In this document: piece after piece, positions 1 through 6,318 of the stretch | Layout of the letters: each line of letters opens with the position of its first letter | Numbering within the stretch: the stretch's first letter is position 1 | Assembly: GCA_023301405.1 (NCBI GenBank) | Contig: JALZUX010000347.1 | Location: forward strand, 1-7,645 | Length of the DNA stretch: 7,645 bases | DNA from: Granulosicoccaceae bacterium | Lineage (GTDB): Bacteria > Pseudomonadota > Gammaproteobacteria > Granulosicoccales > Granulosicoccaceae | Reading direction: 5' to 3' | The notes under the pieces: generated by a model | Told to the model about the DNA's origin: nothing | The model's input: only the letters and a program-made list of their open reading frames with translations | Database searches by the model: none | Made by a program: the position numbers and the translations under genes

Positions 1-132
1 CTCTGCAAAGCGTGCTGTATAGATACCCGCTGGTGACATTTACATCACCGTGTGCATCAGGCAACCGTAGTGGCGTGTATCTACGGTTGTCATGTTTAGC
101 TGCACTGGGTTTGATTTAACCTTTGCAATGCA
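1..132. other. flanking region downstream of srkA, no confirmed gene
   Basis: No recognisable gene lies here, but two partial reading frames touch the window edge. On the minus strand an ATG at 39-37 opens a frame that runs off the window (MSPAGIYTARFAE), with a GGTGA Shine-Dalgarno-like sequence five bases upstream; it could be the first codons of a gene following srkA. It does not look like a DsbA signal peptide, although dsbA follows srkA in E. coli. On the plus strand, frame 3 is open from the edge to a TAA at 117-119 (38 codons), which chance could easily give. The region also contains the overlapping inverted repeats listed separately. Neither partial frame can be confirmed without sequence to the left. 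Confidence 0.35.
20..91. repeat. overlapping inverted repeats with mutually exclusive pairing
   Basis: Three inverted repeats are interleaved. CAACCGTAG at 62-70 is a perfect 9-bp complement of 81-89 around a 10-base loop, and a G-C and a G-T pair extend it at the base (60-61 with 90-91, plus-strand RNA). TAGATACCCGC at 20-30 pairs with 73-83 at 10 of 11 positions. GGTGA at 32-36 pairs with TCACC at 45-49. The first two compete for bases 81-83 and the loop next to them, so only one can form at a time. None is followed by a T-run on either strand, so a standard intrinsic terminator for srkA is not supported. The role is unknown. Confidence 0.4.
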
Positions 133-1158
133 TTAGTCCCAACGCAGTACTTGTTCATCCAGTGCGGAGCTTTGTTCTTTAAGTGCAAGTATGTGGTCAT
201 CCCAGTAACGATTATCGGCGAGCCAAGGGAACGCTTGTTGAAAAGCCGGTTCTTCACGCCGTTGATCAAGCCATGCCGCATAGTGAATTATCCGCAGTGT
301 ACGCAGTGCTTCTATTAGGCCCAGTTCCGTTGAGTCAAACTCTCTGAACATGGTGTAGCCGTCGAGTAGATCGGCCAGTCGCGCTTGCTGGTAAAGTCTG
401 TCGCCTGATAGAAACAGCCATAGATCCTGAATTGCCGGCCCGGTGCGCGCGTCATCAAGATCAACAATATGTGGTGTTTCATCTCGCATCAAAATGTTGC
501 CTGGATGAAAATCTCCGTGAAGGCGAATTTCCTGCGCGCCGGCGTAGTCTTCAAAGCGTGCTTCTACCTTGGCAAGTAAATCAGTAATAAGGCTCTCGTA
601 GGCTCGTGATAACTCTGGCGGCAGCCGGTCATTGTCGAGCAGATAGTCGGCAGACGTATATCCCAATGTTTCGGTGTCAACGCGACTGCGGTGCGTGAAG
701 TGTTTAGTTTCAGAAACCTTATGCAGTCGTCCGATAAACCGACCGATAATTTGCAGCTGTCCAGGGTTATCCAATTCTGGCGGCCGACCGCCGCGCACCG
801 GGTACAAGGCAAACGAAAACCCACTGTGTTTGCGGAGCGTGTTGCCGTCATCGCCGGCTAGCGGGGCGACAACCGGAATCTCTGCTTCGTGCAGCTCCTG
901 GGCAAAGCTATGCTCTTCGTTAATTTGTTCGTCAGTCCACCGATCGGGGCGGTAAAATTTTGCGATCAAGGGTTGGCTGTCGTCAATGCCTACTCGATAG
1001 ACTCGATTCTCATAGCTGTTAAGCGCTAACAGCCGGCCATCGCACCTGAGTTCCGCCTGTGCTTCGATTGCATCAATAATCACGTCGGGCGACAACTGCG
1101 CAAACCCGTCAGTGGAGGGGATTGTTGTCGGGTCGTCTTCAGGTGTCAGGCGGTTCAC
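133..1158 (-). CDS. srkA: stress response serine/threonine kinase SrkA (YihE family)
   Basis: This is a cytosolic eukaryotic-like kinase of the aminoglycoside-phosphotransferase (APH/choline kinase) fold; in E. coli SrkA is a Ser/Thr kinase that protects stressed cells. Numbered from the chosen start (341 residues; E. coli has 328), visible landmarks are LNSYENRVY (46-54), the ATP-binding lysine K67 in AKFYRP, the catalytic loop HGDFHPGN (214-221, base D216, N221), and the metal-binding DLDDA from D233. The closing part (GLIEALRTLRIIHYAAWL, then FPWL and YWDD) also matches YihE. The start is uncertain. The frame is open to an ATG at 1263-1261 and a TTG at 1293-1291, but the extra 35 residues are Cys/Pro/Ser-rich and unlike the family, so I chose the GTG at 1158-1156, which gives near-family length. 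Its Shine-Dalgarno is weak (GAG, ten bases away). The gene is transcribed divergently from accBC. Confidence 0.92.
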   Translation of the reverse strand: MNRLTPEDDPTTIPSTDGFAQLSPDVIIDAIEAQAELRCDGRLLALNSYENRVYRVGIDDSQPLIAKFYRPDRWTDEQINEEHSFAQELHEAEIPVVAPLAGDDGNTLRKHSGFSFALYPVRGGRPPELDNPGQLQIIGRFIGRLHKVSETKHFTHRSRVDTETLGYTSADYLLDNDRLPPELSRAYESLITDLLAKVEARFEDYAGAQEIRLHGDFHPGNILMRDETPHIVDLDDARTGPAIQDLWLFLSGDRLYQQARLADLLDGYTMFREFDSTELGLIEALRTLRIIHYAAWLDQRREEPAFQQAFPWLADNRYWDDHILALKEQSSALDEQVLRWD

Positions 1159-1291
1159 TTGGGGGATTCTCGATTTGGTGTTGTCGCACCTGTCTGTCTG
1201 GTCCGGCGAACTGGGTGAACATGACACGATGGATAGCTTTGGTGGAATGCAGCATTTGCGCATGCAATTCAGCGAGAGGGGCTGCCGATGC

Positions 1292-1328
1292 AATTGTTAA
1301 ATGTGCTAAACTTGCGCGAATTGTTAAA
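1292..1328. repeat. 10-bp direct repeat AATTGTTAAA, 27-bp period
   Basis: AATTGTTAAA occurs at 1292-1301 and again at 1319-1328. The start-to-start distance of 27 bp is about two and a half helical turns, so the copies face roughly opposite sides of the DNA. The pair lies in the divergent srkA-accB control region, which makes a regulator site possible, but AT-rich DNA can produce such a repeat by chance. Confidence 0.35.
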
Positions 1329-1390
1329 GATAAGCCCCGTTTTTCGGCGATAATCTCGAAAAGTGCAAATGCTCGATTTTTTGGGTGGGA

Positions 1391-1431
1391 GGGTCGAGGC
1401 TTGTCAATAGTGCATTTAGCTGGTTCGACCC
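1391..1431. repeat. 7-bp inverted repeat in the accB upstream region
   Basis: GGGTCGA at 1391-1397 is the exact complement of TCGACCC at 1425-1431, with 27 bases between. It could be a hairpin in an accB leader transcript or a split operator. No T-run follows, so it is not a terminator. Autoregulation of accBC by AccB is known in E. coli, but nothing seen here ties this repeat to it. Confidence 0.25.
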
Positions 1432-1559
1432 CCGAATTGTGGCCGATTTAGCAACTGATGTCTATGTTTGGAGCGGCTTGATTCGCTTGCAGACAGAGCG
1501 CACCAACACGATACCGCAGCAGCGTGTTCAACAGATAAAAAAGGTTTACTCATACAAAG

Positions 1560-2015
1560 ATGGATATCCGCAAAGTTAAAAAGCTGATCGAGCTACTGGA
1601 AGAATCCGGAATCTCTGAGATAGAAATCAAAGAAGGCGAAGAGTCTGTGCGCATTAGCCGCGCGATCAGCACGCCAATGATGGCGGCGCCGGCACCGGTT
1701 GCGCAAGTGGCGATGCCACAGGCGCCAGCAGCTTTGCCAATGGGCATGGCGGCTGAACCAGTGCCAGAGATCGAAGAAGGTACGGTTATTAATTCACCAA
1801 TGGTTGGTACTTACTACGCTTCCCCTTCACCGGGGTCACCGGCGTTTGTATCTATCGGTCAATCGGTAAAGCCGGGAGATACTATCTGCATTGTTGAGGC
1901 GATGAAAATCCTCAATCAGATCGAATGCGAGATCACTGGAACCATTAAAAAAATGTTAGTCGAAGATGGGCAGCCTGTTGAGTTTGGGCAGCCCCTTATG
2001 GTTGTTGACGAATAA
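1560..2015 (+). CDS. accB: acetyl-CoA carboxylase biotin carboxyl carrier protein
   Basis: AccB (BCCP) carries the biotin that AccC carboxylates and AccAD uses to make malonyl-CoA, the first committed step of fatty-acid synthesis in the cytosol. The 151-residue product (E. coli 156) has the typical N-terminal region [20 protein letters not shown] (1-20), a flexible Ala/Pro/Met-rich linker (about 36-68), and a C-terminal biotinyl domain (about 74-151). The biotin attachment lysine is K116 in [13 protein letters not shown]; the residue after it is Ile where E. coli has Met. The protruding thumb of bacterial BCCP is kept as SPSPGSPAF (88-96), in place of the E. coli sequence TPSPDAKAF. The start is fixed by the conserved N-terminus. 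accC follows four bases after the stop, so the two are almost certainly cotranscribed and translationally coupled, which suits their fixed subunit ratio. Confidence 0.98.
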   Translation: MDIRKVKKLIELLEESGISEIEIKEGEESVRISRAISTPMMAAPAPVAQVAMPQAPAALPMGMAAEPVPEIEEGTVINSPMVGTYYASPSPGSPAFVSIGQSVKPGDTICIVEAMKILNQIECEITGTIKKMLVEDGQPVEFGQPLMVVDE

Positions 2016-2019
2016 GCCC

Positions 2020-3360
2020 ATGAAAAAGGTATTAATAGCTAACCGGGGCGAAATCGCTCTGCGTATCATGCGCTGCTGTCGCGATATGGGTATCGGAACA
2101 GTTGCGGTTTATTCAACGGCTGATCGGGATTTAAAGCATGTCAGGCTGGCTGACGAGGCGGTTTGTATCGGTCCGCCTCAGTCAAAAGACAGTTACTTAA
2201 ACATACCGGCTTTAATTAGCGCAGCAGAAATCACCGACGCCGATGCAATACATCCAGGTTATGGTTTTTTGTCAGAAAATGCAGACTTCGCTGAGCGAGT
2301 AGAATCCAGTGGCTTTACTTTTATAGGCCCATCTCCCGGCGTTATCAGATTAATGGGTGATAAAGTCAGCGCGATTCAGGAAATGCGTGCGGCTGGCGTA
2401 CCTTGTGTGCCTGGCTCGGACGGAGAGCTTGGTGATGACCCAAAGCGTAACCTCGAGATCGCCAATGAAATTGGCTACCCGATAATCATCAAGGCGGCGG
2501 GCGGCGGTGGCGGACGTGGCATGCGTGTGGTTCGTGGTGACGATGAGCTGATCGAATCAATCCAGTTAACCAAGACCGAAGCGGCAGGCGCTTTCAATAA
2601 CGATATCGTTTATATGGAGAAGTTTCTTGAGAAGCCACGCCACGTAGAGTTTCAGGTGTTGGCAGACACTCATGGTGATGCGATCCATTTAGGTGAACGT
2701 GATTGCTCAATGCAGCGACGTCATCAAAAGGTAGTAGAAGAAGCGCCCGCTCCAGGTATCACCCCGGAGCAAAGAGCTTTCATGGGTGAGCGTTGTGTTG
2801 CTGCCTGTAAGCGCTTGGGCTATCGCGGTGCCGGTACGTTTGAATTCTTATATGAGAATGGCGAGTTCTTCTTTATCGAAATGAATACCCGTGTCCAGGT
2901 AGAGCATCCGGTAACAGAAATGATTACTGGAATAGATATCGTCAAAGAGCAATTGCGTATTGCCGCTGGTAATCCACTGACTTATAAACAGGAAAATGTA
3001 AAGATAAATGGTCACGCATTTGAATGTCGTATAAATGCAGAAGACCCCGTTACATTCATGCCAAGTCCAGGCCTTGTGGAGCAGTTTCACCCACCTGGTG
3101 GCCTCGGTGTAAGAGTTGATTCACACATATATAATGGTTATCGCGTGCCTCCGTATTATGATTCTATGGTTGGCAAACTCATTGTGCATGGTAATTCGCG
3201 TGAGTCAGCAGTGGCCAGAATGCGAGGTGCTTTGAGTGAAGTGTTCATTGTTGGAATCAAGACCAATATACCGTTACTGGTTTCGATTATGGACGATGAT
3301 AACTTTGCCGAAGGTGGTACAGATATTCATTATCTGGAAAAGAAGCTGGGCATTGCATGA
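2020..3360 (+). CDS. accC: acetyl-CoA carboxylase biotin carboxylase subunit
   Basis: AccC uses ATP and bicarbonate to carboxylate the biotin on AccB. The 446-residue product (E. coli 449) has the three-part ATP-grasp layout: N-terminal domain with [16 protein letters not shown] and [10 protein letters not shown] (78-87), the ATP-grasp lid with glycine-rich [11 protein letters not shown] (159-169), and the C-terminal domain. All catalytic residues known from E. coli are present, shifted by one: K115, K158, H208, K237, E275, E287, N289, R291, E295 and R337, the central ones within [17 protein letters not shown] chose the ATG at 2020 over an in-frame ATG at 1966 that lies inside accB, because the family begins at [13 protein letters not shown]. 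There is no clear Shine-Dalgarno, and translation probably depends on coupling to accB. Confidence 0.98.
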   Translation: MKKVLIANRGEIALRIMRCCRDMGIGTVAVYSTADRDLKHVRLADEAVCIGPPQSKDSYLNIPALISAAEITDADAIHPGYGFLSENADFAERVESSGFTFIGPSPGVIRLMGDKVSAIQEMRAAGVPCVPGSDGELGDDPKRNLEIANEIGYPIIIKAAGGGGGRGMRVVRGDDELIESIQLTKTEAAGAFNNDIVYMEKFLEKPRHVEFQVLADTHGDAIHLGERDCSMQRRHQKVVEEAPAPGITPEQRAFMGERCVAACKRLGYRGAGTFEFLYENGEFFFIEMNTRVQVEHPVTEMITGIDIVKEQLRIAAGNPLTYKQENVKINGHAFECRINAEDPVTFMPSPGLVEQFHPPGGLGVRVDSHIYNGYRVPPYYDSMVGKLIVHGNSRESAVARMRGALSEVFIVGIKTNIPLLVSIMDDDNFAEGGTDIHYLEKKLGIA

Positions 3361-3394
3361 GTTGTTGTTGCCAGGCAGCTGAACGGTATATGCA

Positions 3395-4294
3395 GTGAGC
3401 GATAATTACTTGTTGTTGACGGTCACGGTTGATCGTGACCACGCTGAAAATGTGGAAGACACGCTGCTTGGGTTTGGCGCGTTGTCTTGCACCTTTGAAG
3501 ACGCAACTGACACGCCAATTCATGAGCCAGACCCCGGTAAAACACCGCTGTGGAACGCAGTGGTGATCACCGGTATGTTTGCAGAGTCTGCCGACGGTGA
3601 GTTGTTAGCCGCTCTGTTGCAGAATGAAATCCCGGTCCTTAACCGGCATGACATCGTGCTTAAGGATCTCCAGGGGCGTGCCTGGGAGCGCGTTTGGATG
3701 GAAGACTTCAAGCCGATTGAAATAAATCCCAACTTATGGGTTGTGCCAACCTTTTGCGAACCGCCTAATAAGCATGCAGTAAATATCAGTATTGATCCGG
3801 GGTTGGCCTTTGGCTCTGGAACGCACCCGACCACGTTGCTGTGCTTGCAGTGGCTTGGCAAACTGGACCTAAGCAACCGAACCGTAGTTGATTACGGCTG
3901 TGGCTCTGGAATACTGGCGGTGGCGGCAGCAATGTTGGGTGCAAAACGGGTGTATGCCTATGATATTGATCCTCAGGCGTTGCTGGCCACTAAAGAAAAT
4001 GCGCAGCGTAATCAGGTGACCGATCAAATAGAGGTGTGTGCCAAGGAAACAGATCTTTCTATCGGCGCCGATGTCATCGTAGCCAATATTCTATTAAGCC
4101 CACTGCTTGATCTGTCGGCTCGATTCTCTGATTTGCTCACTGAAAATGGCAAGCTAGGGATGTCGGGTGTTCTGACTGAGCAAGTGGCCACGCTTGCCGG
4201 CGCGTATGCCGCGCGGTTTCAGCACAGCGAAACAGAAATTCTAAATCAGTGGGTGCTCTACAGCGCCAGAAAGCAGGTGACTTTGCGATCATGA
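3395..4294 (+). CDS. prmA: ribosomal protein L11 methyltransferase PrmA
   Basis: PrmA trimethylates ribosomal protein L11 with S-adenosylmethionine (SAM). The 299-residue product (E. coli 293) has an N-terminal substrate-recognition domain (about 1-60, with ALSCTFEDATDTP matching the family), a linker with RAWERVWMEDFKPIEI (95-110), and a class I methyltransferase domain. Visible motifs are the PrmA signature DPGLAFGSGTHPTT (134-147), the SAM-binding VVDYGCGSGILAVAA (164-178), the acidic YDIDPQA (189-195), and the catalytic-loop VANILLSPL (229-237). The start is a GTG at 3395, which gives MSDNYLLLTV aligned with the family N-terminus; no in-frame ATG is available nearby. It lies 34 bases after accC with no terminator between, so it probably belongs to the accBC transcript. 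Confidence 0.97.
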   Translation: MSDNYLLLTVTVDRDHAENVEDTLLGFGALSCTFEDATDTPIHEPDPGKTPLWNAVVITGMFAESADGELLAALLQNEIPVLNRHDIVLKDLQGRAWERVWMEDFKPIEINPNLWVVPTFCEPPNKHAVNISIDPGLAFGSGTHPTTLLCLQWLGKLDLSNRTVVDYGCGSGILAVAAAMLGAKRVYAYDIDPQALLATKENAQRNQVTDQIEVCAKETDLSIGADVIVANILLSPLLDLSARFSDLLTENGKLGMSGVLTEQVATLAGAYAARFQHSETEILNQWVLYSARKQVTLRS

Positions 4295-4335
4295 GTCAAG
4301 CAGGCGTAATCAATAAATGTGCGTTTGAAGTTTTT

Positions 4336-4344
4336 TGTTAGAAT
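4336..4344 (+). promoter_or_regulatory. extended -10 promoter for the zinc-ribbon/DUF3426 gene
   Basis: TGTTAGAAT fits the extended -10 form TGnTATAAT with one mismatch. No good -35 box lies 16-18 bases upstream, which extended -10 promoters can tolerate. Transcription would start near 4351, giving a leader of about 22 bases that contains the GAGG ribosome-binding site. The gene could still also be read from the upstream accBC-prmA transcript. Confidence 0.45.
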
Positions 4345-4359
4345 CTCTCGCACAATACC

Positions 4360-4363
4360 GAGG
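4360..4363 (+). promoter_or_regulatory. ribosome-binding site that fixes the start at 4373
   Basis: GAGG lies nine bases before the ATG at 4373. The frame is also open to a GTG at 4319, but that would start inside the promoter candidate and add 18 residues before the zinc ribbon, so 4373 is the better start. Confidence 0.6.
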
Positions 4364-4372
4364 TGTTATCCG

Positions 4373-5926
4373 ATGATCACACGTTGCAATCAATGTGGAA
4401 CCAAATTCGAAATTAGTGCTGAGTTGGTGCAGTCTGAGGACCCATCGGTTCGATGTGGTGAGTGTCTGTCTGTATTTGATGCGCGCTTGCAGCTAGTGAC
4501 TGCCGATTCAATCAGCAACTATACCGGCGTCTCTGCGGGCAGGTCGGCTGGCCGGCGCCATGCCAGGCAACCTGAAATCCAGGCATCTGTTGCGCAGGCT
4601 GAGCCGGAAGTTGCTCATGCAGGTGCCGCTGATCACTATGCCCATATTAGCGACGATGATCTTGAACACGCAGCTACTGTCGTTCTTGATCAAGCACCTT
4701 CCGACGATGATTCGCCTGACGCAGCGTATCGGCAGTCACTGCCCGATGATCGTATCAACGATGGTTTTTATTCCCCTGACTTAAGTGTTGAGGTTGCTGA
4801 TGGCCAGCACTTTAATGATGCAGAATTAAATACTTCTAGTCGGGCCGATGACAAAATCGATCCGTCGATGAATCTAGATAGCCACTTTGACAATACAAAC
4901 CTTGAGTTCGAACGAACGCTGGCGCTTGAAAATTACCCGTTGTCTGCCAAAGCTGAGGCGCTATCGCCAATAAACGACATGAATAGAGCGCCGGTCGATA
5001 CTGTCAGCGAATTGCGGGATCAACAGTTTGATAGTGAACAGGGTACGCACAGCAACCCTTACAACGCGGACGATCAAGCACAACGAGAAGCGCATGAACT
5101 CTATTTGGGCAACAATTGGCATCCTGATTCAAGTCCGGCGCTGCATTCAGAAGCGGAGACCGCAGTAGAGCCTTTGGTCGTTCGTGATTATGCACTCGCT
5201 ACAGACGGTGGGTCGACTGCTGCACCGGACGCCTTTGAGCCGCTGAACGAGACCGTAGATCCGGACCGTCATTTGTCACCGGAAGAACGTGCTCTTACGC
5301 AAAATAGTTTTTCTGAAAGTTCATTGCCTCATGATGACTTTTTCGCTGGGCATGATGAGGAGCCCGAGCAGAATCAAGACTCGGCTAGTGATTTGCGTAG
5401 CTACGTGAGTTCACGAGGTGTTGATATGGTGTCTGGTGGCGACACTGATCAGCACAAGAAAACCCGCCCGTCAGCGGCGATGCTAAAGCCTTTGCTTTTA
5501 ATTAGCGTGCTTGCAGCTGGCGTTCTGTATTTTGCTCGTGACACTATTGCGACCATGAATCTGCCGGCGCCCGTGTTGAGTGCGTTTTGTGGTGTGGCTG
5601 GTTGCGAATTACCGTTGCAGAAAGATGTCGAGCAGCTAGAGCTTATTCGACACCAGATGTTCAGTCATAAATCACTGGACGACGTTCTGGTGTTTACCGT
5701 CGATGTGATAAACAGAGCTCCTTTTCCGCAGCCATATCCAGCGCTTGTCGTGACTATGGCCAACAGCGCTGGTGAGTCTGTTGCGTTTCGTAAATTTCAA
5801 CCTGATGAATATCTGGAAGAAGATCCAACATTAACGCAACTGCCCGCTGGCAAACCGGTCAGAATAAAGTTTGAGATTGTTGATCCCGGGCCTGCGGCGA
5901 TGTCTTCAGAGTTAAGCTTTGAATAG
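4373..5926 (+). CDS. zinc-ribbon (MJ0042-type) single-pass membrane protein with DUF3426 domain
   Basis: The function is not known. The 517-residue protein begins with a zinc ribbon, MITRCNQCGTKFEI...VRCGEC, with cysteines C5, C8, C28 and C31. A short basic patch (R57, R61, R62, R65) leads into a linker of about 300 residues (66-360) that is dominated by Asp, Glu, Ser, Asn and His, has no visible fold and is presumably disordered. HKKTR (361-365) precedes one membrane helix, about 370-388 (MLKPLLLISVLAAGVLYFA); the positive charges suggest that the zinc ribbon is cytoplasmic and the C-terminus periplasmic. The final 115 residues match DUF3426: CGVAGCELP (406-414), then VLVFTVDVINRA, AFRKFQPDEYL, LPAGKPVRIKFEIVDPG. 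C406 and C411 could form a disulfide. Homologues sit between prmA and dusB in pseudomonads as I recall. The architecture resembles the Caulobacter polar protein ZitP, but equivalence is only a guess. Confidence 0.88.
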   Translation: MITRCNQCGTKFEISAELVQSEDPSVRCGECLSVFDARLQLVTADSISNYTGVSAGRSAGRRHARQPEIQASVAQAEPEVAHAGAADHYAHISDDDLEHAATVVLDQAPSDDDSPDAAYRQSLPDDRINDGFYSPDLSVEVADGQHFNDAELNTSSRADDKIDPSMNLDSHFDNTNLEFERTLALENYPLSAKAEALSPINDMNRAPVDTVSELRDQQFDSEQGTHSNPYNADDQAQREAHELYLGNNWHPDSSPALHSEAETAVEPLVVRDYALATDGGSTAAPDAFEPLNETVDPDRHLSPEERALTQNSFSESSLPHDDFFAGHDEEPEQNQDSASDLRSYVSSRGVDMVSGGDTDQHKKTRPSAAMLKPLLLISVLAAGVLYFARDTIATMNLPAPVLSAFCGVAGCELPLQKDVEQLELIRHQMFSHKSLDDVLVFTVDVINRAPFPQPYPALVVTMANSAGESVAFRKFQPDEYLEEDPTLTQLPAGKPVRIKFEIVDPGPAAMSSELSFE

Positions 5927-5940
5927 GTTTTTATTGGTTT

Positions 5941-5995
5941 GACAAAGCTACAGGTGACACTCACAAGATCTGGGTGTGTCGCTTGTAGTTTTGTC
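5941..5995 (+). terminator. 20-bp hairpin after the DUF3426 gene, candidate terminator or RNA-processing site
   Basis: Bases 5941-5960 pair with 5976-5995 over 20 consecutive positions: 17 Watson-Crick pairs and three G-U wobbles (5947/5989, 5953/5983, 5955/5981), around a 15-base loop. It begins 14 bases after the stop codon. The wobbles pair only in RNA from the plus strand; in a minus-strand transcript they become A-C mismatches, so the structure appears to belong to the plus transcript. No T-run follows (the next bases are TCTATGTAG), so this is not a typical intrinsic terminator. A 3'-end stabiliser or RNase III site fits equally well. Confidence 0.45.
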
Positions 5996-6181
5996 TCTAT
6001 GTAGTATTAAGCTGTTTTGGTTTGTTAATCACGTTTATCATCATGCCTGTTGAGCGCGTGTTAGAAGCGTTAGTCTGCAGTAGTATATTTATGAAATTTT
6101 TTCAGGTAGTACGCTAAAGCCCCTGTTAAATTGTAACTTTATCGTGAGTGGCAAGAAGCCTGTGAATCCTGCTTGTGGCTC

Positions 6182-6200
6182 TGATAGAATATGGGCCCGC
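6182..6200 (+). promoter_or_regulatory. dusB-fis promoter candidate with GC-rich discriminator
   Basis: TGATAGAAT at 6182-6190 is an extended -10 element (TGnTATAAT with one mismatch). It is followed directly by ATGGGCCCGC, so the bases between the -10 box and the expected start near 6197 are strongly G/C. This discriminator type is typical of promoters repressed by ppGpp and DksA, including the E. coli rRNA and dusB-fis promoters. No good -35 box is seen. The leader to dusB would be about 120 bases. Confidence 0.5.
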
Positions 6201-6226
6201 GTGTGGTTTTAATTAACATTCCCGGT

Positions 6227-6246
6227 GGTTAATAGAATCTTTAACC
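6227..6246. repeat. inverted repeat GGTTAA-N8-TTAACC upstream of dusB
   Basis: GGTTAA (6227-6232) and TTAACC (6241-6246) are exact complements separated by eight bases that contain another -10-like TAGAAT (6233-6238). It lies about 30 bases downstream of the expected start point. It could be an operator or a minor leader hairpin; a 6-bp arm is short enough to arise by chance. Confidence 0.3.
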
Positions 6247-6250
6247 GTTG

Positions 6251-6275
6251 TTGCAGTGGCGTAACGCAATTGCAA
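6251..6275 (+). repeat. leader hairpin before dusB
   Basis: TTGCAGT (6251-6257) pairs with ATTGCAA (6269-6275), with one G-U, then after a G-A mismatch GCG (6259-6261) pairs with CGC (6265-6267) around a TAA loop. An A-run follows rather than a T-run, so it is not a terminator. It ends 43 bases before the dusB start and would sit in the dusB-fis leader RNA. Confidence 0.35.
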
Positions 6276-6318
6276 AAAGTGAACAACTGTTTGCTTGAAT
6301 TATTATTTGTGAGACCCG

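Larger units (their letters stand above)
1159..1559. other. divergent srkA-accB intergenic region
   Basis: This 400-bp stretch must carry the promoters of both srkA (minus) and accBC (plus), unless srkA starts upstream at 1263. I found no promoter with both boxes at acceptable spacing on either strand. It holds a 10-bp direct repeat and a 7-bp inverted repeat, listed separately. The gene aroQ, often found just upstream of accB in enterics and pseudomonads, is absent. The accB ATG has no Shine-Dalgarno at normal spacing: the only purine-rich stretch (AAAAAAGG, ending at 1544) is 15 bases away. Confidence 0.5.
5927..6318. other. 392-bp intergenic region between the DUF3426 gene and dusB
   Basis: No convincing gene lies here. 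From left to right it contains a long RNA hairpin (5941-5995), an AT-rich stretch with a weak -10-like TATATT at 6084-6089, an imperfect inverted repeat (6146-6155 with 6172-6181), a promoter candidate with a GC-rich discriminator, an inverted repeat, and a leader hairpin before dusB. A 24-codon frame at 6043-6117 lacks a ribosome-binding site. The AT-rich part would suit upstream promoter activation or Fis autoregulation, but I could not place a good Fis consensus site. Confidence 0.5.

Noticed and set aside
1303..1317. Sigma-54-like TGTGC...TTGC upstream of accB
   Set aside because: The essential GG at -24 is missing and the spacing is one base short.
1402..1407. Perfect TTGACA -35 box on the minus strand as an srkA promoter
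   Set aside because: Sequences 16-18 bases downstream (CAAAAA, CCAAAA, CCCAAA) do not resemble a -10 box.
1122..1451. Plus-strand 109-codon frame antisense to the srkA N-terminus
   Set aside because: It overlaps srkA on the other strand, has an unlikely composition with many Trp, Cys and Gly, and shows no known motif.
1966..2019. Upstream ATG extending accC by 18 residues
   Set aside because: It lies inside accB, and the AccC family begins at [13 protein letters not shown], which starts at 2020.
3520..3876. Minus-strand 118-codon frame inside prmA
   Set aside because: Shadow of the prmA codons; prmA has complete family motifs in the other direction.
4319..4372. Upstream GTG extending the DUF3426 protein by 18 residues
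   Set aside because: It precedes the likely transcription start, lacks a ribosome-binding site, and the zinc ribbon normally starts within a few residues of the N-terminus.
6043..6117. 24-codon frame MPVERVLEALVCSSIFMKFFQVVR in the DUF3426-dusB gap
   Set aside because: No ribosome-binding site, no recognisable similarity, and within chance expectation for intergenic DNA.
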